Positions 45,057 through 54,585 of a DNA stretch of 64,000 bases are shown one piece after another (the stretch's first letter is position 1; each line of letters opens with the position of its first letter). Made by a program: the position numbers and the translations under genes. The notes beneath the pieces were generated by a model, which was not told where the DNA came from, ran no database searches, and was given only the letters and a program-made list of their open reading frames with translations. Source of the DNA: Streptomyces griseofuscus (GTDB lineage: Bacteria > Actinomycetota > Actinomycetes > Streptomycetales > Streptomycetaceae); contig NZ_CP051006.1 of the NCBI RefSeq assembly GCF_014673495.1, positions 5,270,001 through 5,334,000 on the forward strand. The letters are read 5' to 3'.

Positions 45057-45486
45057 GCCGGTCGAGGCGGGCACGCAGCTCGGCGATCTCGGCGCGGTCG
45101 AAGCCGGTGGAACGCATGATGCGGCGCGGCACCTCCAGGGCCCGCTCGCGCAGGGCGGTGCCCTCCTCGGTGAGCAGCACCCGCACCGAGCGCTCGTCCT
45201 CGACGCTGCGCTCCCGACGCACCAGGCCCGCCGCCTCCAGCCGCTTGACCAGCGGGGACAGTGTGCCGGAGTCGAGCCGCAGCTGTTCGCCGAGCTTCTT
45301 GACCGGCAGATCGCCCTGCTCCCACAGCACCAGCATCACCAGGTACTGCGGATAGGTGAGGCCGAGGTCCTTGAGGACCACGCGGTAGACGCCGTTGAAG
45401 GCGCGGGACGCGGCGTGCAGCGAGAAGCAGATCTGGTTGTCCAGGCGGAGCCAGTCCGTCTCGGTCTCGGCGGGAGTAGCGGTCAT
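45001..45486 (-). CDS. ohrR: MarR-family organic-peroxide sensor OhrR
   Basis: The 161-residue protein is read from ATG 45486. The N-terminal LDNQICFSLHAASRAF contains the peroxide-reactive Cys20 in the usual OhrR setting. The winged helix lies at about 55-110 (LPVKKLGEQLRLDSGTLSPL, VKRLEAAGLVRRERSVEDER). OhrR represses ohr until the cysteine is oxidised by organic hydroperoxides. It is divergent from ohr with a 123-bp gap holding AT-rich half sites. Its 3' end overlaps the membrane glycosyltransferase gene. Confidence 0.92.
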   Translation of the reverse strand: MTATPAETETDWLRLDNQICFSLHAASRAFNGVYRVVLKDLGLTYPQYLVMLVLWEQGDLPVKKLGEQLRLDSGTLSPLVKRLEAAGLVRRERSVEDERSVRVLLTEEGTALRERALEVPRRIMRSTGFDRAEIAELRARLDRLTSALDAAAATEAEDSRD

Positions 45487-45513
45487 GGGTCCAGGGTAGC
45501 TCTTCGTCCGGCA

Positions 45514-45541
45514 TTTGATTGTGCGCAACTAAATTGTGTGC
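45514..45541. promoter_or_regulatory. Candidate OhrR operator between ohrR and ohr
   Basis: The unusually AT-rich stretch TTTGATTGTGCGCAACTAAA followed by TTGTGTGC contains TTGTGCGCAA, a near-palindrome, and a second TTGTGYGC half site. OhrR boxes are AT-rich imperfect palindromes between the divergent genes, as here. The exact footprint is not certain. Confidence 0.55.
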
Positions 45542-45609
45542 TCTACTTGTGGTGGCAGAAAGCCAACGAAGCAACACGACGCAGGACACATCGAGAGGGA
45601 TGGTTCGTC

Positions 45610-46023
<414 letters not shown>

Positions 46024-46144
46024 GCCGGACAGGCCGGGAAAGTCCGGTGAGCCGAGCAGGACCGAGCAGGTCCTGTAGCCGCCGTACCGGCCGTGGTCCC
46101 CGCCATCGGCCGGTACGGCTTTTCGCGTACCGGCCGTACGGCCT

Positions 46145-48349
46145 TCACGCCGACGTCAGCGCGCCCCGTCCCGCCGTCGTCTGCCCCGGCAGCCGTACCG
46201 TGCCCGGCATCGGCTCGTCCAGGAGCAGGGTGCGCACGACGCGTTCGGCGGCTCGGCCGTCCTCGAACTCGCAGTGGCGGGCCCGGAATCGGGAGCGCAG
46301 GCGGGCCGACTCGCCGTCCTGCCAGCGCCCGGAGGCGAAGAGGGTCGCCAACTCCCGCTGGGAACGGGTGACATGCCCCGGCGGCTCGGCCATCAGGTCG
46401 AAGTAGACACCCCGGGTCTGCCGGTAGAGATCCCAGTCGTCGGCGTGGACCACGATCGGCCGGTCCAGGTTGGCGTAGTCGAACATCACGGACGAGTAGT
46501 CGGTGATCAGGGCGTCCGCCGCGAGCAGTACGTCCGCCAGCTCGGGCTCGTCCGTCGCGTCGAGCACGATGCCGCGCCGGGCCAGCTCCGTGAGGCCCAG
46601 ACCGCGCGCGGGACCGGTCGCCAGCGCGGGATGCAGCCGGACCACAAGAGTGTGGCCCTCGCCGAGGTCGGCCGCGAGCCGGGCCACGTCGATCCGGTCC
46701 ACATGACCGCCCCTGCGGTAGTCCCGGCGGGTCGGCGCGTACAGCACCACCGTGTGGTCGTCCGGGATGCCGTGCCGCTCACGGAAGTCGCTCGAACCGC
46801 CGTTGACCAGCACGTCGTTGCGCGGGCTTCCGGTGCGCGCCGAGGCGAAGTGGCAGGGGTAGGCCCGCTCGTACACCAGCTCCGCGTGGCGGCCGGCGAC
46901 CAGGCTGTGGTCCCAGCGGTCGGCGCGGCGCAGCAGCTGCGGTACGTCGACGCCGAGCCGGGCGCCCGGCTTGTCCAGCAGATCGGCGCCGAGGTACTTC
47001 AGCGGGGTGCCCTGATGGGTGTGGATGTGCACACTGCCGGGCCGCTTGGCCGGGACCCCGGTCCAGGGCACGTCGTTCACCAGGAACGCGGCCCGCGCCA
47101 TGATCTCGGCGCAGCGCCGGGTGCCCACGATCACATGCTCCACGTCCGGCGGCAGCCCCGCCGCCGTCTCCGCGTCCCGCACCACCCACACCCCGCGCAG
47201 CTGCGGGGCGATCCGCAGGGCCGCGCGATGGACCGCGGCCGGGTCGCCGAGGAAACCCCGGTGTGCGGACGCCGAGTACACCACCAGCTCGGGGTCGAGC
47301 GGCCGGCGGGCGTGCAGCGAGGCCCAGCCGGCGCGGGCCCGCCCGGCCGCCACCCGTCGTACCGCGCCCGCCCGCCGTGCCGCCCCCTGCCTGACCCGGC
47401 CCGCCTGCCGCCGCAGCCGGTAGCCCGCCCAGCCGCCCTGCAACAGGGCGGCCTCTCCGTCCACTTGGGCGCCCTCGGGCTTCAACCGGCGGAACAGATC
47501 GGCCGTACGGCGGAAGAACTCGGCCTTGTCGGCGGGCGGCAGCCGGTCCGGCTTCGCCAGGATGTCCAGGCAGTGCTCGCCCATCTTGCGGTGCAAGTAG
47601 GGCCGCCAGGAGTCGAGTTCGGGATGCGAGTCCAGGAAGGCGAAGACCCGCTCGTACTGGTCGTGCACGTCGAAGTGCTTGCGGCTGGTGGTGGACAGGA
47701 TGTTGCCCTGCCTGCGCTGGCGGTAGTTCAGGCAGATCCGGTCCAGTGCGGCGATCCGCCCGGCGCTGAGCATGACCGGGAAGGTCCAGGGGGTGTCCTC
47801 GTAGTAGCCGGGCGGGAAGGTGAAGCCCCGCGCGGCGACGAACTCCCGCCGGTAGACCTTGTTCCACACCACCATCAGCAGATCCAGGATCCGCGGATAC
47901 CCGGCCGCCGTGAAGGTGTCCGGGCCGGCCTCCGCGAGCACCTCCGCGAGCGCGTTGCGCCGGGTGCCGCCCCACCAGTACGTGCGCGCGTAGTCGAACA
48001 CGAGCACATCCGGGTCGCCGCTCTCCGCCAGCCGGTCGGCGATCGCCGCGAGCGCGCCCGGGGTGAGGGTGTCGTCGCTGTCCAGGAAGAAGAGGTAGTC
48101 CCCGGTGGCGTGTGGCAGCCCGGCGTTGCGGGCGCGCCCGAGGCCCATGTTCTCCGGGAGGTGCAGCACCTTCACCCGGGGGTCGCGCGCGGCGTACTCG
48201 TCGAGGATCGCGCCGCAGTCGTCCGGCGAGCGGTCGTCCACGGCGATCACCTCCAGATCCCCGTACGACTGCGCCAGCACCGAGTCCAGGCACTCGCGGA
48301 GGTACGCCTGCACCTGGTAGCAGGGCACGATCACACTGAAGCGGGGCAC
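46145..48349 (-). CDS. GT2 / CDP-glycerol glycerophosphotransferase two-domain protein (HGT to QGT)
   Basis: The 734-residue protein starts at GTG 48349. Residues 1-about 230 form an intact GT2 domain: FSVIVPCYQVQAYLRECLDS, VIAVDDRSPDDC, LFFLDSDDTLTPG and GYYEDTPWTFPV. Residues about 350-720 form a TagF-like domain with VVYSASAHRG, HIHTHQGTPLKYLG near 445, LYAPTRRDYRRG, VVRLHPAL and LITDYSSVMFDYANLDRPIV. The residue directly before GTP is Gln, whereas His is usual there and catalytic in TagF; a His lies one position earlier. It is the last gene of a three-gene operon of similar proteins, 2 bases downstream of its neighbour. Confidence 0.86.
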   Translation of the reverse strand: MPRFSVIVPCYQVQAYLRECLDSVLAQSYGDLEVIAVDDRSPDDCGAILDEYAARDPRVKVLHLPENMGLGRARNAGLPHATGDYLFFLDSDDTLTPGALAAIADRLAESGDPDVLVFDYARTYWWGGTRRNALAEVLAEAGPDTFTAAGYPRILDLLMVVWNKVYRREFVAARGFTFPPGYYEDTPWTFPVMLSAGRIAALDRICLNYRQRRQGNILSTTSRKHFDVHDQYERVFAFLDSHPELDSWRPYLHRKMGEHCLDILAKPDRLPPADKAEFFRRTADLFRRLKPEGAQVDGEAALLQGGWAGYRLRRQAGRVRQGAARRAGAVRRVAAGRARAGWASLHARRPLDPELVVYSASAHRGFLGDPAAVHRAALRIAPQLRGVWVVRDAETAAGLPPDVEHVIVGTRRCAEIMARAAFLVNDVPWTGVPAKRPGSVHIHTHQGTPLKYLGADLLDKPGARLGVDVPQLLRRADRWDHSLVAGRHAELVYERAYPCHFASARTGSPRNDVLVNGGSSDFRERHGIPDDHTVVLYAPTRRDYRRGGHVDRIDVARLAADLGEGHTLVVRLHPALATGPARGLGLTELARRGIVLDATDEPELADVLLAADALITDYSSVMFDYANLDRPIVVHADDWDLYRQTRGVYFDLMAEPPGHVTRSQRELATLFASGRWQDGESARLRSRFRARHCEFEDGRAAERVVRTLLLDEPMPGTVRLPGQTTAGRGALTSA

Positions 48350-48351
48350 GG

Positions 48352-50553
48352 TCAGCTCCTCACGAGGGTCACGGCGGCGGGGGCGGGGACGCGTTCGGCG
48401 AGCGGCAGCACCGGTGGGAGCGCCTGCGGCGGCTCGCCCAGCAGCACCCGCCGTACGACGCGTTCGGCGGCCCGGCCGTCGTCGAACTCGCAGAACCGTG
48501 CCCGGAATCCGGCCCGCAGTGCCGTCGACTCCGCGTCCGCGTAGACGCGTTCGCGGAAGACGGCGGCCAGTTCCTCAGGGGTGCGGGCGACCGGCCCCGG
48601 CGGCTCGGCCATCAGGTCGAAGTAGACGCCCCGCGACTGCCGGTAGACCTCCCAGTCATCGGCGTAGATCACGATCGGCCGGTCCAGGTTGGCGTAGTCG
48701 AACATGATGGACGAGTAGTCGGTGATCAGCGCGTCCGCGGCCAGGCACACGTCCTCGGTGCTGCGGTGCGCGGTGACGTCGATGATCCGGTCCGAGTGCC
48801 GGGTGCGGCCCTGGTCGTAGAAGTAATGGGCGCGCAGCAGTACGACGACGTCCTCGCCCGCGGCCGCGCAGAACTCCTCCAGGTCCAGGCCGGGTTCGAA
48901 GCCGGAGTGGTGGTCGCGATGGGTGGGGGCGTAGAGCACGGCGAGCCGGTTCTCGGGGATGCCCAACTCCCGCCGGATGCGGGCCACATCGGCGGCGGTC
49001 GCCGTGTAGAAGACGTCGTTGCGCGGATAGCCGTACTCCAGGGCCTCCCAGGAGCCGGGGAAGGCGCGCTCCCACATACGGGTGGAGTGCCGGTTGGCGG
49101 AGAGGTTGAAGTCCCAGCGGTCGACCCGGCCCAGCAACCGGGTGAAGCTGCCGGAGCGCGCGGCCACCACCGGGTATGTCGACTGGTCCACGCCCATCGT
49201 CTTCAGCGGGGTGCCGTGCTGGGTCTGGAGGTGCACGCTGCCGGGCCGTTTGACCACGCCCTCCGCGAAGTTGGCGTTGTTGACCAGATATGTGGCGCGG
49301 GCCAGCAGCTCCCAGGCGCGGTGCGAGCCGAGCACTGCGTACTCCACGTCCTCCGGCAGTGTGTGCTCCTGCCCGGCCTCCACCAGGAACACCGAGCGCA
49401 GCTGCGGGGCGAGTTCACGGGCCTTGGCGTGGATCGCGGCCGGGTTGCAGGCGTAGCCGCGGCCCCAATAGGCGCAGTACACAACGAGGTTGGGGTCCAG
49501 GGGGCGGCGCAGGGCGGCACGGTAGCGCAGCCGGGTGCGGACCGCGTGCGGGCGCGGCACGGTCTCGACGGCCCGGCCCGCGAGCCGGTTCGCGTCGCGC
49601 AGGGCGCGGAAGGCGTCGTACGCGCCGACCGCGAGCAGCCGGTGCTGCACCCCGAGGCTGCCGCGCGGCATCCGGTGCCCGGCCGGCCGGAACCGCCGGT
49701 ACAGGCGGGCCGCGCGGCGGAAGAACGCCCGGTGTCCGCGGGCCAGCCGCTCCGGCCGGGCCGCGGTCTTCAGGACCAGCGCGAACAACTGGTCGAAGAG
49801 GGGCCCGGTGCGTTCGGCGGGCAGCGCGTGCTCGGCGGCCCGCGCGAGGACCAGTTCCACCTGGTCGAGCAGCGCGTGCTGGCCCTCGCCGGGCAGGTTC
49901 AGCCGGCTGCCCTGCCGACGCAGCCGGTGCCGGACCACGACCCGGCGCAGTACGGCGATCCGCCGGGCGGCGACCGTGACCAGGCCGCCCCAGCCGAGGT
50001 CCGTGAAGTGTCCGTCGGGGAAGCCGAGTTCATGCTCGGTGAGGAAGGTACGGCGGTACACCGCGCTCCACGCGGGCAGCGCGGCGCCGGTCAGCCCCGG
50101 CAGCTCGGCGGGGGCGAAGGCGCCCTTGGGGGCACCGGCGAACAGCGGCCCGACCGGGTTCACCGGATCGCCCTCCCACCACGGGGTGCGCTCATGCTCC
50201 ACGTACAGCACATCCACCCCGGCGGTCTCGGTCAGCCGGGCGTCCACGGCCGCGAGCCCGCCCGGCAGCAGCAGGTCGTCGCCGTCCAGGAAGAGCACAT
50301 ACGCGCCGCCCGCCGCCCGCAGCCCGGCGTTGCGCGCCCCGCCGAGCCCGGCGGACGGCGGTGAGTGGACCGGCTTCACCCGGGGGTCCCGTCCGGCGTA
50401 CCCGGCGGCCACCTCGGCGGCCGGGGCGTCGGGCGCGTCACAGACCGGGATCAGCTCCAGGTCGCCGAAGGACTGGCCGAGGACCGAGTCCAGCGCCTGG
50501 GACAGCCGGCCGGCGACCCCATGAGTGGGGACGATAATGCTGAAGCGGGGCAT
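48352..50553 (-). CDS. GT2 / CDP-glycerol glycerophosphotransferase two-domain protein (intact TagF domain)
   Basis: This 733-residue protein starts at ATG 50553. The N-terminal GT2 domain keeps SIIVPTHGVAGRLSQALDSV and LFLDGDDLLLPGG, but the usual VDD motif is PVCDAPD, so nucleotide-sugar binding may be altered. The C-terminal TagF-like domain is complete: VHLQTQHGTPLKTMG near 444, VLYAPTHRDHHSGF, LLRAHYFYDQGR and LITDYSSIMFDYANLDRPIV. It and the 33156-35351 gene are the two paralogues with a fully canonical glycerophosphotransferase site. It is probably a polyol-phosphate polymerase or primase for the wall polymer. Confidence 0.88.
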   Translation of the reverse strand: MPRFSIIVPTHGVAGRLSQALDSVLGQSFGDLELIPVCDAPDAPAAEVAAGYAGRDPRVKPVHSPPSAGLGGARNAGLRAAGGAYVLFLDGDDLLLPGGLAAVDARLTETAGVDVLYVEHERTPWWEGDPVNPVGPLFAGAPKGAFAPAELPGLTGAALPAWSAVYRRTFLTEHELGFPDGHFTDLGWGGLVTVAARRIAVLRRVVVRHRLRRQGSRLNLPGEGQHALLDQVELVLARAAEHALPAERTGPLFDQLFALVLKTAARPERLARGHRAFFRRAARLYRRFRPAGHRMPRGSLGVQHRLLAVGAYDAFRALRDANRLAGRAVETVPRPHAVRTRLRYRAALRRPLDPNLVVYCAYWGRGYACNPAAIHAKARELAPQLRSVFLVEAGQEHTLPEDVEYAVLGSHRAWELLARATYLVNNANFAEGVVKRPGSVHLQTQHGTPLKTMGVDQSTYPVVAARSGSFTRLLGRVDRWDFNLSANRHSTRMWERAFPGSWEALEYGYPRNDVFYTATAADVARIRRELGIPENRLAVLYAPTHRDHHSGFEPGLDLEEFCAAAGEDVVVLLRAHYFYDQGRTRHSDRIIDVTAHRSTEDVCLAADALITDYSSIMFDYANLDRPIVIYADDWEVYRQSRGVYFDLMAEPPGPVARTPEELAAVFRERVYADAESTALRAGFRARFCEFDDGRAAERVVRRVLLGEPPQALPPVLPLAERVPAPAAVTLVRS

Positions 50554-50722
50554 TCTGCTCTTTCTGTCGTTCTTCCTGACGTCCTGCGGACGCGTCTCTA
50601 CGGCCCCGCGCGCACCCGGCCCACCGTGCGTCCCCGTCCCGGTCGGCCCGCCGGGCGCCAGGTGGGCGGGCGGCTCGGGGCGGGCCGTGTCGAGCCGAGG
50701 GGCAAGGGAACTCCCGTGGGGA

Positions 50723-52972
50723 TCAACGGTGTTCGGCGGCCTTGGTGACGGGGCGCGGGCCGGTCGGATGCGGCACGGTGACCAGCGGGGACCGCGCCGG
50801 GTACGGGGTGTCCGCCATGGCGGAGCGGACCGGGCGGCGCTCGCCGAGCGGCACCACCGGGGACGGCTCGGTGCGGCCCAGCACGATGTGCCGTACGACC
50901 CGTTCGGCGGCCCGGCCGTCGTCCCACGGGCAGAACCGCTCCCGGAACGCGGCCCGCAGCAGCGCGGCCCGCGCGCCGTTCCAGTGGCCCTCGGTGAACA
51001 CGTCGATCAGTTCGTCCTCGTCGCGCCCCACCGCGCCGGGCGGAGCGCCGGGAAGGTCGACATAGGCGCCCCGGACGGCCGCGTACGCCGCCCAGTCACC
51101 GGTGTGCAGCACGATCGGCCGGTCGAGCCCGGCGTAGTCGAACATGAGCGGCGACTGGTCGGTGATCAGCGCGTCCGCGGCCAGGCACAGGCCCTCGGGA
51201 CAGGGGTGCGCGGAGACGTCGATGACCCGGGGGCCCTCGACCGGCACGTCCCCGTGGGCGCGGACGAGCAGCACGAAGCGCGAGCCGAGACCGCGCGCGA
51301 GCCTCGGCAGGTCCAGCGGGAGGTGCTGGGTACGGCGGTGGTCGCGGTGGGCGGGCGCGTAGAGGATCGCGACCGCGCCCGCGGGGATGCCCAGGGTGGC
51401 GCGCAGCCGGGCCACGTCGTCCGGGGTGGCCCGCTGGAAGACATCGGTGCGCGGGCTGCCGTACTCCAGGGCGGTCCAGCGGCCGGGGTGGACCCGCTGC
51501 CAGGTCAGCGTGGAGTGCCGGTTGCCGGAGATGACGTGGTCCCACCGGTCGACGTCCCGCAGCAGGCCCACGGGGTCGGCGCCGGGGACGGCCGCCGGCC
51601 GCTCCACCAGATCAAGTCCCGTATGGCCCAGGGGCGTTCCACCAAGCATGCGCACGACGATCTGCCCGTCCCGCTTGCGCAGGTCCCGGGTGAGGTGGGC
51701 GTCGCCGAACAGGTACGTGGAGCGGGCGAGCGCCGTCCAGTGGGCGGCCGTGCCGGGGACGACGAGGCGGGGCCCTGCCGGGAGCGGGCGCGGGTGCGCC
51801 GGGTCGGCGATCCAGGAGGAGCGCACATGCGGGGCGTACCGGCGCATCGCCTCCTCCAGCGCGGCCGGGTCCCCGCCGTACCCGCCCTCGACGGCGAACA
51901 CCGCGCGCTCGGGCCGCAGCGGCAGCCGCAGCTGGATCCGGTAGTGCAGCCGGAGCGCGGCGGAGCGCACCGCGCGCGCCGGACCCAGTACGAGCCCCCG
52001 CAGACGGCGGCGGGCGGCGGCGATGTGGCGCAGGGCCCGGAAGGTGCGGTGCAGCCCGAACCGGATCAGCAGATGCCGGCGCCGCAGCCGCGCCTTCGGC
52101 ACCCGGTAGCGGCGGTGGTGGTCGCGGGCCCGGCGCAGGAACTCCCCGTGGCTGCCGTGCGGCAGCCGTCCGGGGCGGGTGAACACCACGCCGTAGTGGT
52201 CGATCATCCGCCGGTACAACTCGGTTTTCCAGGAGGCGAGTTCGGGGTGGTCGGCGACATAGGCGAAGACCCGCTCGTACTGGTCGAACAGATCGAAGTG
52301 CTTACGGCTGGTGGTGGACAGGATGCTGCCCTGGCGGCGCTGCCGGTAGTGCACGCACACCCGGTCCAGCGTGGCGATCGAACGGGCCGCCATCAGCACC
52401 GGGAAGGTCCAGGGGGTGTCCTCGTAGTAGCCGGGCGGGAAGGTGAAGCCCTCGGCCGCGACGAACTCCCGCCGGTACGCCTTGTTCCAGGCCACCATCA
52501 GCACCCGCAGCAGCCCCGGCCGGTCCGCGAGCCGGAAGGGCGCCCGGCCCCACTCGCTCAGCTCGGCCGCGAGATGGTTGCGCACCCGCCGGCCGTCCCA
52601 GTACGTGCGCTCGTAGTCGTACACCAGCACATCCGGCCCGCCGGTCGCATCGATCCGCTCGGCGATCGCCGCGAGGGAACCCGGGGTGAGGGTGTCGTCG
52701 CTGTCCAGGAAGATCAGGTACTCGCCGCCGGCCTGCGCGATCCCGGCGTTGCGGGCCCGGCCGAGCCCCCGGTTCTCGGCCAGGTGTAAGGGCTTCACCC
52801 GGGGGTCCCGGGCCGCGTACTCATCGATGATCTCGCCGCACGCGTCCGGCGAGGCGTCGTCCACCGCGATCACTTCGAGATCCGGGTACGACTGCGACAG
52901 CACCGAGTCCAGGCACTCGGAGAGGTACGCCTGGACCTGGTACGCGGGGACGATGACACTGAACCTGGGCAC
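50723..52972 (-). CDS. GT2 / TagF-like two-domain protein with degenerate TagF site
   Basis: The 749-residue protein starts at GTG 52972. The N-terminal GT2 domain is intact (FSVIVPAYQVQAYLSECLDS, VIAVDDASPDAC, LIFLDSDDTLTPG, GYYEDTPWTFPV) and is very like that of the 46145-48349 protein. In the TagF-like half the catalytic HGTPLK is replaced by GGTPLG near residue 441, and the TDYSS loop by TDQSPLMFDYAG. LYAPAHRDHRRT and LLVRAHG remain. Loss of both His and Lys suggests it no longer transfers glycerol-phosphate; it may act only as a glycosyltransferase. It heads the operon; a 169-bp gap follows. Confidence 0.85.
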   Translation of the reverse strand: MPRFSVIVPAYQVQAYLSECLDSVLSQSYPDLEVIAVDDASPDACGEIIDEYAARDPRVKPLHLAENRGLGRARNAGIAQAGGEYLIFLDSDDTLTPGSLAAIAERIDATGGPDVLVYDYERTYWDGRRVRNHLAAELSEWGRAPFRLADRPGLLRVLMVAWNKAYRREFVAAEGFTFPPGYYEDTPWTFPVLMAARSIATLDRVCVHYRQRRQGSILSTTSRKHFDLFDQYERVFAYVADHPELASWKTELYRRMIDHYGVVFTRPGRLPHGSHGEFLRRARDHHRRYRVPKARLRRRHLLIRFGLHRTFRALRHIAAARRRLRGLVLGPARAVRSAALRLHYRIQLRLPLRPERAVFAVEGGYGGDPAALEEAMRRYAPHVRSSWIADPAHPRPLPAGPRLVVPGTAAHWTALARSTYLFGDAHLTRDLRKRDGQIVVRMLGGTPLGHTGLDLVERPAAVPGADPVGLLRDVDRWDHVISGNRHSTLTWQRVHPGRWTALEYGSPRTDVFQRATPDDVARLRATLGIPAGAVAILYAPAHRDHRRTQHLPLDLPRLARGLGSRFVLLVRAHGDVPVEGPRVIDVSAHPCPEGLCLAADALITDQSPLMFDYAGLDRPIVLHTGDWAAYAAVRGAYVDLPGAPPGAVGRDEDELIDVFTEGHWNGARAALLRAAFRERFCPWDDGRAAERVVRHIVLGRTEPSPVVPLGERRPVRSAMADTPYPARSPLVTVPHPTGPRPVTKAAEHR

Positions 52973-53316
52973 GGGACATCCATGGGTCTGACGGCGCGGG
53001 CGTTCTGCCCGGGAACGGCCGAAAGGGTGACGGGGTTACGGGCCGTACGGCATTCGGGGGATGCCCGGGGAACGGGGAGGGGCGGATCGGCCCTGGCCTA
53101 CAGGTGGCCAACACGCCTTCTACGGAGCCGCGTTCACGTCTCGGTCACCACATGACGACGACTCCCTCGTGCGCTCGAAGACAACCCGGGGGACTGTCGT
53201 ACCGTGGAGTGCTACTTCCACGCGCACGTTGTCGGCGGCGCTGTAACTGCTTCTGAATCAACCGGCGTTCGCGGGCCGTCCCGTGGCTGACGTCTCGTTG
53301 ATCAGGGAGGCGTGTG
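52973..53316. other. Intergenic region between TagF-like operon and DUF6879 fusion gene
   Basis: This 344-bp divergent spacer shows no gene-like frame. It must contain the promoter of the three-gene glycopolymer operon (leftward) and of the DUF6879 gene (rightward), but no convincing -35/-10 pair or repeat stands out. AGGGAGG at 53304-53310 is the ribosome-binding site of the rightward gene. Confidence 0.5.
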
Positions 53317-54273
53317 ATGCCGTCGAGCGTGCCCGGTTTCGCTGAGCTGCTTGGCCAGTGCGAGCGGTCCGCCATCCACTTGGAGCTGCGTGACTCCTAC
53401 GCGTCGACGGACCGCTTCGAGGCGTGGAAGCGGGGCGAGCGGATCAGCTGGGAGGACCGTGAGTCCTGGCGGCATCCCTACGATCAGTTGATCACTGACA
53501 CCGCGGCCCGGGGCGTGACGATCCGCCGAGCCCGGGTGATCTCCGAGTCGGTATCGGACTACATCCGGTGGGAGCACTACGTCACCCGCGCCAACGTCAC
53601 GGCCGGTGAGGAAGTGCGGTGGCTGCCACGGAGGCAGGCGGCGGCATCCAACGGGTTCGGTCCTATGCTGACGGTCGTGCAGGTACTGGGTGTGAGCAGT
53701 GATGACGAGATGGTCGCCTGCTTCTTGAGCGGCGAGCTGTCCAGCCAGAGGTTCGGCCAGAACCTCCGGTCCCACCTGGCGGCAGCCGGACAGGCCGAGC
53801 AGCTGCTGACGCATCCGGACCTCTCCGACACTGGAGCCAACCTCGCACGTCGCGCTCTGCTCGCTGCGACGCGCGGGTACGGCGAGAGCCGCGACCTGTT
53901 CGAGAACTTCCCCGATCACGTCACGTGGACCAGGGCACGCCTGTCCGCCGACGAGGCGGCCGGCGTGCGCTACCTCGACTATTCGTACTGGGTCGAACTG
54001 TCGGGTGGCAGCCGCCGGCCGACCGACGCAGCCGCACGTATCAAGGCAGGGATACGGGCGTTCGACGTGCCCAACGATCCGTTCGTCGACGCGGCCCACG
54101 CGTTCATCAGAGGTGAGCGATTTCCTCCGCTCATCCTCGTCGGCGAGAGGCAGGACAACCTGGTCTGTCTTGAGGGCCACCTGCGCCTGACCGCCTACGC
54201 CCTCGTTGGCTTCCCGACCGACATCGAGTGCCTGATCGGCACCGCGGCGGCCATGGGACGCTGGGCGCGGTAG
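53317..54273 (+). CDS. DUF6879 domain fused to a ParB-like domain
   Basis: The start is ATG 53317 behind AGGGAGG; the protein is 318 residues. Residues 1-about 112 match the DUF6879 pattern (FAELLGQCERSAIHLELRDS, ARGVTIRRARVISESVSDYI, WEHYVTRANVTAGEEVRWLP). The usual DUF6879 end with its DFW/FNHF motif is missing. Instead, from about residue 117 (MLTVVQVLGVSSDDEMVACF) a different 200-residue protein follows, ending PPLILVGERQDNLVCLEGHL then RLTAYALVGF. The xGHxRLxAxxxxG pattern recalls ParB/sulfiredoxin-like nucleotide-binding domains. An internal ATG at 53665 could be the second protein's old start. Function unknown. Confidence 0.65.
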   Translation: MPSSVPGFAELLGQCERSAIHLELRDSYASTDRFEAWKRGERISWEDRESWRHPYDQLITDTAARGVTIRRARVISESVSDYIRWEHYVTRANVTAGEEVRWLPRRQAAASNGFGPMLTVVQVLGVSSDDEMVACFLSGELSSQRFGQNLRSHLAAAGQAEQLLTHPDLSDTGANLARRALLAATRGYGESRDLFENFPDHVTWTRARLSADEAAGVRYLDYSYWVELSGGSRRPTDAAARIKAGIRAFDVPNDPFVDAAHAFIRGERFPPLILVGERQDNLVCLEGHLRLTAYALVGFPTDIECLIGTAAAMGRWAR

Positions 54274-54287
54274 TCCATTTCAGTCGC

Positions 54288-54585
54288 TCAAGCGGCCTGC
54301 TCCTCGCGTTCGACGAGGATGCCGTTCTCGAACTGTGCACCTGCGCGGACCGGCGGTACGAGGGGTGTGCTTTGGTGATCCCGCGCCGGCGGTTCTGGGC
54401 GGACTCGACGAGCTTGAACACCATCGCCAACGCGGCCGCCGGGCTGCCAGGCCCTAGGTGCGGAGCTTGACCGTGGAGAAAGTCGACTCCCTCGATCGCC
54501 TTCACCGCGCCGGGCTGGGCGGACTTCGGCAGGCGGTTGGTGACGTTGCGGGATTTGTGAACCCAGCACCTCTGCGGCCTGGCGG
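54288..54585 (-). pseudogene. IS256-family transposase remnant
   Basis: Reading leftward, QRCWVHKSRNVTNRLPKSAQ then PGAVKAIE is the conserved mid-region of IS256/mutator transposases. Without the intervening catalytic part, the frame continues SPAAALAMVFKLVESAQNRR and, after a frameshift, LVPPVRAGAQFENGILVERE then EQAA, the typical C-terminus. At least one internal deletion and one frameshift are present, and no N-terminal half or inverted repeat is visible. It is dead and marks an old insertion and deletion event. Confidence 0.8.
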
